A DNA stretch of 64,000 nucleotides, taken from positions 62,001-126,000 of the forward strand of contig BSBK01003559.1 of NCBI GenBank assembly GCA_027943335.1. Reading direction: 5' to 3'. Both the position numbers and the translations under genes were made by a program. This DNA comes from Chamaecyparis obtusa. Taxonomy: Eukaryota; Streptophyta; Pinopsida; Cupressales; Cupressaceae. A model generated the notes under the pieces. It did no database searches. It was not told the origin of the DNA and was given only the letters and a program-made list of their open reading frames with translations. This document shows, one piece after another, positions 56,849-64,000 of the stretch; the first letter of the stretch is position 1; every line of letters begins with the position of its first letter.

Positions 56849-57228
56849 ATGACTTCGGTCAATGTGCCTATGTGTCAATGTGGTGTTGGCCCATGCATGT
56901 TGAAGACGTCATGCACAACAAGTAATCCTGGGCATCAATTTTGGGTTTGCCCAAATAGGAAAAAGGTTTGGATACGTAATTATATTTTATGATTTAAAAA
57001 TAATGTGACAACTAATTAATCATTTTATGAAGAACTGATGTACATTTGATATTGCAGGGAAATAGTGAATGTCAATACTTTCGGTGGGTCGATCAAACCA
57101 CATTTACATCTACCCCATCTACATCTATACTTGATGTAGGAAATGAGTGCAACTTGTGCAAGGCTCGAGAGGCAGCTAGTGCCGCCAAGATTGCTTCAAT
57201 GGTGAAAGCAGAAATCATATTTTTGTGA
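56849..57228 (+). CDS. GRF-type zinc-finger ORF of the CACTA element (two exons)
   Basis: Exon 1 56849-56965 (39 codons) carries MCQCGVGPCMLKTSC and NPGHQFWVCPNRKK. A GT-AG intron (56966-57057) follows, then exon 2 57058-57228 continues GNSECQYFRWVDQ and ends in TGA. The joined frame gives 95 aa with the CxC...T...NPG..FW.C...CxYFxWxD pattern of GRF zinc fingers, which bind nucleic acids in other proteins. It lies between the DUF4216 block and the CACTA 3' end, so it is probably an element-encoded second gene. It is the only transposon ORF here that reads without a break. Confidence 0.7.
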
Positions 57229-57400
57229 TGCCTTCTTTGTGTACGTAGTTTGTGCACTACTTTATTGGGACCACATGCGTAAATGTGGTTTAAAAAGGGC
57301 TATAGTAGATACTGAATTTTTTTTTAGAATTTTTAGTAGATACACATAAAAAACATGCACATAATCACGACAAATGAGAAACATAAATGTAGATATCAAA

Positions 57401-57569
57401 ACAACTGAGAAACATAAATGTAGGCATCATGGTCACAATTTTTTGGAGACACAACATAATTGAATGGTATACCTAGATGATGCAACACGTCTGGGTATAC
57501 CACTCAATTATGTTGTGTTTCCAAAAAATTGTGACCATCATGCCTACATTTATGTTTCTTAGCTGTTGT
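57401..57569. repeat. Long inverted repeat (about 77-bp arms)
   Basis: Left arm 57401-57477 and right arm 57493-57569 are complementary with few mismatches (ATAAATGTAGGCATCATGGT on one side, ACCATCATGCCTACATTTAT on the other). The spacer is about 15 bases. It lies inside the 3' part of the CACTA element. Confidence 0.9.
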
Positions 57570-57570
57570 G

Positions 57571-57670
57571 TCCTAGGACCCCTTATGACCCTTTACGACC
57601 CTTTACAATCCCTAAGAATACATCTTAGAGGTCTTAAAATGTCGTAAAGAGTCATAAGAGGCTCCTAGGA
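57571..57670. repeat. Second inverted repeat (100 bp)
   Basis: TCCTAGGACCCCTTATGACC and its counterpart GTCATAAGAGGCTCCTAGGA form the arms, with inner pairing around CTAAGAATACATCTTAG. It directly follows the longer inverted repeat. Confidence 0.8.
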
Positions 57671-58115
57671 GGGGTCAGATGAGCTTCCACCTTCACGTGG
57701 TTGGCCCTGTTAAGTAGAGAATGTTAAACTATTCTCGAAACAAAGAGAAGCTCAATAATTTAAGATCTCAATCCATGTACGACAAATATATATCGATCCA
57801 TCTAAATTGCTACCAAATCAACAAATCTCTGCTAAGAACCCAATCGCAAAGAAACACCACAGACCGCACTATGAACCCGTTGTGAAGAGGCATCCAATGT
57901 CTCATAAGTCGCATCAAACGACCCACTTTCTATAATTTGTCTCTCAGCTCGGTTCACCAAGAAGAGGACTTCTCCCAAGTCATCACATCTCACTCAATAA
58001 TCCACGAGTTGCTACCGAATCTATTGCAAAGTCATCTCTGAATGATCTATAACCAAATCACGAGAAGGAACCAGATCTGCAAGAACACCCTTCTGAATCA
58101 ATACCAACCCGATTG

Positions 58116-58120
<5 letters not shown>

Positions 58121-58162
<42 letters not shown>
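58121..58162. repeat. (TA)21 microsatellite
   Basis: An uninterrupted TA dinucleotide run. Confidence 0.97.
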
Positions 58163-58168
<6 letters not shown>

Positions 58169-58169
58169 T

Positions 58170-58708
58170 GGTCATCCTAATTGTGACGACCATACAACAA
58201 TGATGGTTATCTGTCAAAACAAGCCGACATCCAGTTGTTGCATGTACAACATCATTGTCGGTAAAAAACTCTAAACGATGGATAGCTATCGTAAAATTCT
58301 AACGGGTCCCCGTCGCATGCACAACATTGCTGTCATTCAAAACTAATAATGACATATATCCATTGTACACTTCCGACGGATATACGTCGCACTAACAGGG
58401 TCTCCGTTGGCAAACAAATTACAAATGACGACAACTTGTCGAAAGATTCTGACGGGTCGCTGTCATTTTTATTTTTTGTGACGGATAGGCATCGTAATTG
58501 GGATGACCACAAATAGGTCCGATGCCAAGTTCACCTTGTTTTCACCCCCTTCTTGCGACGTCCAATATCATCATAAGTACGACACCCAGCGAAACCGTCA
58601 GTTTTTTCAACTGCAAAACTGCGATGTCGGGTGGTGTCGTAATATCGACAGTAAACTGTCTCAATTCTGACACCCTGATGTCAGAAAAAGGTCCCAAATG
58701 TACTAGTG
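58170..58708. repeat. CACTA 3' subterminal repeats and terminus
   Basis: Short motifs of the GACGG / CGTCG / ATCGTAA type recur many times on both strands (for example GACGGATATACGTCG, GACGGATAGGCATCGTAA), as in transposase-binding subterminal regions of CACTA elements. The block ends TACTAGTG at 58708, the complement of a CACTA terminus. Confidence 0.75.
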
Positions 58709-60133
58709 AAATATGGGGTCAGTAAAACCATAAGCATTAATGGCATCCTAACATATACATCATCATCATGAAATAACCATAACATATATATAAAATCATC
58801 ATTTTCATTTAACCAACATGAAAATAACCCAAAATATCTAATTGTAATACATGATATTTCATAATTATCCTAATGTAATGTTATACATTCATATCCTCAA
58901 GTATCTCTAAAATAATCAACGCACACATGAAAGTGGTCTAAAAGAGTTTGGCCAATTAAACTGAAAAGAAAACTATGGGAGGGGTATTACAACATTGATA
59001 TGAAACTTGGAAGGGGGATCAATGCATTAATCAAGCCTAGAAACAGGGTGTGATATGCATTGAAAATGATGGATTCTAAGCTTTCAAACACACATCAACC
59101 CATAACTTTTCTATAACAAGAATTGGGAGGTGATTTTGGTAGTATTGTTCAATGCATATATGGTGGAGATACAAAGGATTATGGCACAATTACTAGTGGC
59201 ATATTGGGCGTCTTAATATTCCTCAATATAGAAAATTTACCATAATTGTGAGCCAATATTACTTCAGGTTCCCTGGATACATCGATAACTTAGATTTTCT
59301 TGCATAATTTAAGTTAGTAAACAAGATAAGTACATGGATTTTTATGTGACCTTTAGGTATGTTCATTAATATATGAGATTATTTTTATATTGATATAGAT
59401 GAACAATTTGAAGATCACAGAAAACTCCATGTTCTTATCTTGTTTACTATTTTTTATGCAATAAAATACAAGTTTTCAATATTGTTGGTTGATAGATTGG
59501 CCCTTCAAAGAAAGAATAGTAAATGACTTAGAATTCTTTGGAAGGACTAGAAATCACCAATAGTTAGAGAGATCATCATTAGATTGATGATCTTCCTCTG
59601 AATTTTAGAGGTACAACTCCCTCGTGTGATATAATTTGAGTTTTTTCTAGGGTATGCTTTTAACTAGAAAGTGGAAAAAGTCAACTAACATTCACCCATC
59701 ACCATAGTACGAAAGCAGTTATGAATTCAATAAGAGGGGAAAGCAATAAATAACATAAATATTATTTACTTCAAAACCCACGAACATTTACAAGCAGGAA
59801 AATAAACAGAGCTTTCTTTCAAATGTATACATGCATATCATAATTCAAAGATTCTAAGATAAATATGCACCCACAGTCAAATGTAATGGAGGAAAACTTA
59901 AATACAATTGAAAAATCATAAAGGTTTACATCCAACAAATATAGAATATGTCTACTTTAAAGTTTGAATAAATTTGATTTTAAAGTAAGATGATTTTACA
60001 ATAAACATATTCTAGATTTTAAAGTCTAATATAATATGTTTCCACTGTACTTAGTTTTAAAGTAAACATATTTCCAGTGGACTTAGTTTTGATTTTAAAG
60101 TATGATGATTTTAAAGTAAACATATTCTATATT
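58709..60133. other. AT-rich sequence, no gene recognised
   Basis: From about 59940 to 60140 a motif TTTTAAAGTAAACATATT recurs in variant form four or more times, a small degenerate repeat. No coding motif was found. Confidence 0.45.
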
Positions 60134-60627
60134 TTAAGATGATTTTAGAACCAACAAACTTAGAAACAACATATAAGTCCAGTGGGAACCCAGCTCGCAC
60201 AAGAAGTCTTTATATGTCATCATGCAATTAAAGATCCATTTTTCATAATAGACCTCTTGAGTATAATCAACCTTAGTTTCTTGTTTTGTCCTAGATAAAT
60301 AAGAGCCAACTTCTTGGAATAAATCTAATTGTATGCCTTGGTTTAAATCAGCTTTCATTTGGCCAAAATCTGAAATTTTGTCATTGCTACTAGTGTCAGT
60401 AGTCACAAAGCTACTACTCACTATAGAACTCTTACCGCTTTCTTTAGCCACCAATTCAGTCAATTTGCCTTCTTTGAGTACCATTTCAATAATGTCATTC
60501 TTTCCAACTGAAAAATCACCAACAATTTCATTTTCAAAGAAATAATCAGTAGTAGAATTTTTAAAACACTGATCTAGAATGCCAACATTATGAGCATGAC
60601 CACTCTCCATTTGTTCATAGTAGTCTA
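60134..60627 (-). pseudogene. Unidentified ORF, 158 codons, cut by a Copia LTR
   Basis: From ATG 60610 the frame runs 158 codons. It is hydrophilic and Ser/Thr/Glu-rich (DFSVGKNDIIEMVLKEGK, QMKADLNQGIQLDLFQEV) until a hydrophobic end (WTYMLFLSLLVLK) that looks like intron read-through. The frame is open upstream of the ATG right up to the LTR edge at 60628, so it is probably an exon of a gene or gene fragment interrupted there. Candidate donors are AAG|GTTGAT and GAG|GTCTAT near 60250-60270. I do not recognise the family. Confidence 0.4.
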
Positions 60628-62009
60628 TGTTAGGAACAATTTAGCTCATAGAATTGAGAGGGGGGGTGAAGTAGTTGTATCCACAAACTTAATATTTTAA
60701 CCAACTTATAAACTTCAACACTTAGAACTGAAACATAAGCAATAGAGCACAAAAGAAAATAATACCATAAGACATAACACCAAATTTTTTTTGTTGTGGA
60801 AACCTTGTTAGGGATTTTAGGGGAATCCCATAGTGGGGATCAAACCCATGAGATATTCTACTAGCACAAGAACCATGTTAAAGGTACAAAGGGAATGCAC
60901 ATGCATTCAGGCTCACTGCCTACAACTCATTGCTCGAAAAAAAAGTGCAACAACCCTGATATTACAACAAGGAAAAAAACCAAGGTGGACTACAATCCAT
61001 TGAATTATAAACTGATAGATCACATCTGATATTTCAAAATAGTTCCAATGAAGCACAATTGAACAATCAATAGATTCCATGCATACCTCTTCTCAACAAC
61101 ACTGATATACCATCTTCAGACTTTACAAACACGTCATTCACGTCCTACATCCAACCAACTCACTTCACATTCACAAATCATTACAACTTTATACTCATCT
61201 CATCAACTTATTCCTCAAGGTTGACCAATGTCACCTTCATTACAAACATTAAATAAATTACATAATAATCAATAAGCCAATCCAAAACATGTCACTAGGG
61301 ACATAAATAGGACCCAAAAGAACATCCTTGAACATGCCACAATCCATAGATCATGCCACAAGTCTTTGCAACATGCTATCTCGCCAAGTTGTCCAAGAAC
61401 AATAGGAAACACCAACACGTTACACTAGGTCACCAAATTTGATCACATAACCCAATGTGATACAACAACACAAATAGGATACGATCTAGAAATATTAAAA
61501 AAAACTTAGAATAGTATGATAGCAACAAAAAAATCTCTAACCCAAAATCCACAAACATCTTTGTACTGTTCTTCCAAGAACATTAAATAACAACCTTTAT
61601 TAATCAAGAAGAATAGTTTTTCAGAAAAAAGATCATGAACCACTCAATATGAGGACACACATCCATGCACTGAACACACCACTAAGTTAGCAACCAAAGA
61701 TATTGCAGAACTTAGCCACATCGATCAAAAAATAGCAACATTTTCTTAGCCAGAACACCAGAAAACTGTCTCTAATAAATTATTTATAACTCTCTCCAAA
61801 GATACATCAATCCTTTTCAACTTAACCAAGATTAAGTATAGACACACCTCAACATCTTTGAAATATCGCAACATCTGAAACTCACTACAACTCTCTAACC
61901 GATTACAACACTTTACCATATAAACCAAGAACACTGTCCAAACTGATGTAATATGTTGAAAACAATGCAAAAAATCAATGTCAACACATATATGAAATAT
62001 ATCCCAACA
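60628..62009 (-). mobile_element. Copia 3' LTR (1382 bp)
   Basis: On the minus strand it starts TGTTGGGATATATTTC at 62009 and ends TTCCTAACA at 60628, giving the short terminal inverted repeat TGTTRGGA. Near its end it has a run of C on the minus strand (GAGAGGGGGGG on the + strand). A purine tract (AAAGGGGGATAT) lies immediately internal at 62010-62021. The partner LTR would be right of this window. Confidence 0.75.
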
Positions 62010-64000
62010 ATATCCCCCTTTGGCATTGGTGGTAACATATGAATGTGAAAAACCCAATCAATGCACAAAGCAACAATATTACAAACAATATCCTCAAAAC
62101 CTCACCATCAACGGCTCCACCTAAGTCTAATATTCAATCTTTACCACATCTATCATTGCAACATCTTTTTCTCACATACCTATCTCTTCCCCTTTGACAT
62201 CAATGAAAAAGGAACATATATGCACTCCAAAACTCTTCAAGGCTAGCAACTCCCCCTAAGTAGTAGCCACCAATACATCAATCCAAAATAGAATAGTTCT
62301 GTTAAAGAGCTAGATTGATGAAATTCCATGCATCTCTAGATCTGATCAGGAGAGGGCATAAACCCAAGTTTACCATGAAGATACTTGAAAGTATCCTTCA
62401 AAAAAGGCTTTCTAAAAGTATCTACGACTTATTCTTTAGTAACCACATATTCCAACTTCCCTTCCTTCTTACTCATCTTGTCTCTCAAAAAATGATATTT
62501 GATAGATATATGCTTTGTCTTTGAATGAAACAAATGATTCTTTGAAATATTGATAGTATTAGAGTTATCACAGTAAATGGTAATAGGCTCATCAATACTT
62601 ATTCTTATTTCTTTCAACATTTTCTTCATCCAAACAACTTGAGTACAATTAACAATAGAAACAACATATTCAACTTCAACAGTAGATTGAGATATACAAT
62701 GTTTCTTCTTACTTTCCCATGCAACTAACCTCTTACCCAAAAAAGAATGCTCCACCACTGGTACTTTTTCTATCATCCACATTTCCTTCCCAATATGCAT
62801 TAGTGAAAGCATTAAGTGTAAAATCATCATCGTTTCCATACCATAAACTATAATAAAATATTCCCTTCAGGTATCTGAATATCCTTTTCACTACAACATG
62901 TGATTCCTTCGGTTCACTCTGAATCTGGAAACTATACACACTACATTAGTTATATCAAGTATGGTCTATGTTAGGTACATCAATCTACCAACCATTGATC
63001 TGTATCTGGTTTAATTTGTATTGGGCAAATCATCTTTCTTTGTCAGCTTACAACCAGTAACCATAGGGGTTCCAACATATTTGGAATCCATCCCAAATTT
63101 CTTCAATAGCTCTTTCACATTTTTGACTATGATATGAAAATCCCTATATCTAATTGTGTAATTTTAAGTCCAAGAAAGAATTTCATCTCTCCTATCATAA
63201 ACATCTCAAACTCTTTCTGCATCTCATCTGTAAATTCTTTGCTCATCTTGTCATTTCCACCAAAAATGATACCATCCACAAATACTTCAACAATCAAAAG
63301 ATTATCATTGTCAACTTTGAAAGTTACTATCTACAATGCCTTTTCCAAATCCAAGTGTCAATAAGTATTTATCCAACCTAGCATACCAAGCTCTCGGTGC
63401 TTGCTTCAATCCATATAAATATTTATTCAATTGATAAACTATATCACTCCGATCCGTCAAAGGAAAACCATCAGGCTTCTCAACATAGACTTATTCTTCC
63501 AATTCTCTATTCAAGAATGCTGACTTGACATCCATCTGATATACCTTGAATTTTTTATAAGTAGCATATGCAAGAAACATTCTAATTGCTTAAATTCTAG
63601 CAACAAGGGAAAAGGTCTCCTTAAAATCAATACCTTCTACTTGTGAATATCTTTGTAAACAAGTCTAGCTTTGTTCCTTATGACATCACCATCTTCATTT
63701 AATTTATTTATGAATACCCATTTAGTTCCAATTACATTCTTATCTTTAGGTTTGGGAACTAAAATCTATGTCTTATTCTTTTCAATATGTTCTAACTCTT
63801 CCTTCATAGTATTAATCCAAATTTCATCTTTATAGGCTTCATCAACATCTTTAGGATCAATTTGTGAAATTAAACAAACTTAATTTCTAGCATGTCTTCC
63901 TCTAGTCATAACACTTGAATTCTTATCACCAATAATCTGATTCTCTAAATGATTTAGCTTTACATACCTAGGATTTATTGGAACTTCTCTTGTAGAAGAC
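62010..64000 (-). mobile_element. Copia retrotransposon internal region, partial (RT and RNase H)
   Basis: Minus-strand pol runs in from the right edge: IDPKDVDEAYKDEIWI and a KNKARLVYK stretch (about 63690-63850), DVKSAFLNRELEE and [18 protein letters not shown] (63360-63560), then a catalytic YVDD box altered to FVDG (about 63280). MQKEFEMFMIGEMKFFLGL follows, then RNase H (62429-62939) with LGKRLVAWESKKKHCISQST. Several frameshifts and stops show it is inactive. Confidence 0.88.
62429..62939 (-). pseudogene. Copia RNase H part
   Basis: Two overlapping frames (62733-62939 and 62429-62839) contain FRYLKGIFYYSLWYG, GNVDDRKSTSGGAFFFG, EYVVSIVNCTQVVWMKK and YCDNSNTINISKNHLFHSKT. A +1 shift joins them. 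Confidence 0.85.

Larger units (their letters stand above)
52370..58708 (+). mobile_element. CACTA (En/Spm) transposon relic
   Basis: Coding pieces on the + strand run from a transposase-associated Cys-rich start (about 52379-52500) through TNP2-type transposase (53090-54600), a DUF4218-like stretch (about 54990-55330), a DUF4216-like block (55874 onward) and a GRF-finger ORF. The 3' end reads, on the minus strand, CACTAGTACATTTGGGACC, ending at 58708, with subterminal repeats from about 58170. The matching 5' CACTA end was not found before 52370; the repeat array lies there. Frameshifts and stops show it is not autonomous. Confidence 0.85.

Overview
This is nuclear DNA of a seed plant: AT-rich, full of LTR retrotransposon, LINE, SINE and DNA-transposon relics, with one recognisable intact host gene. 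That gene has GT-AG introns of up to 14.4 kb. This low gene density with giant transposon-filled introns suggests a gymnosperm, probably a conifer. That is an inference from architecture, not from a marker.

The host gene is a peroxisomal short-chain acyl-CoA oxidase (ACX4 type) on the minus strand. Twelve coding exons lie between 35853 (ATG) and 8120 (stop) and join in frame to 429 codons. The protein ends in Ala-Lys-Leu, a plausible PTS1. Exon 1 is separated from exon 2 by a 14.4-kb intron, and exon 7 from exon 8 by a 9.0-kb intron; the other introns run from 76 bp to 2.0 kb.

Layout: 1-8.1 kb holds Copia debris on the minus strand (gag-like coiled coil, LTR with 70-bp tandem repeats, integrase/RT relic) and a diverged palindromic repeat family. 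8.1-35.9 kb is the ACX4 gene. Its intron 7 contains a + strand L1-type LINE whose endonuclease region is split by a short non-autonomous LTR element with matching TSDs. Intron 2 contains a 5S-rRNA-like fragment and a 185-bp duplication. Intron 1 contains a duplicated hAT-type relic, a Copia element lacking integrase, an 88-nt foldback and a tRNA-type SINE with TSDs. 36-43.7 kb is AT-rich intergenic DNA without a recognisable gene. 43.7-51.95 kb is a complex array of direct and inverted repeats with recurring roughly 104-bp palindromes. 52.3-58.7 kb is a decayed CACTA (En/Spm) transposon on the + strand with TNP2-type transposase pieces, a DUF4216-like block with an acidic tail, a GRF-type zinc-finger ORF and a 3' CACTA terminus. 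60.1-60.6 kb is an unidentified 158-codon ORF whose upstream side is cut by a Copia LTR. The Copia LTR and its minus-strand pol region run off the right edge.

No tRNA genes, CRISPR arrays or bacterial-type operons were seen. Apart from ACX4 and perhaps the GRF ORF, every coding-like segment is broken. All coordinates and splice sites were read by eye.
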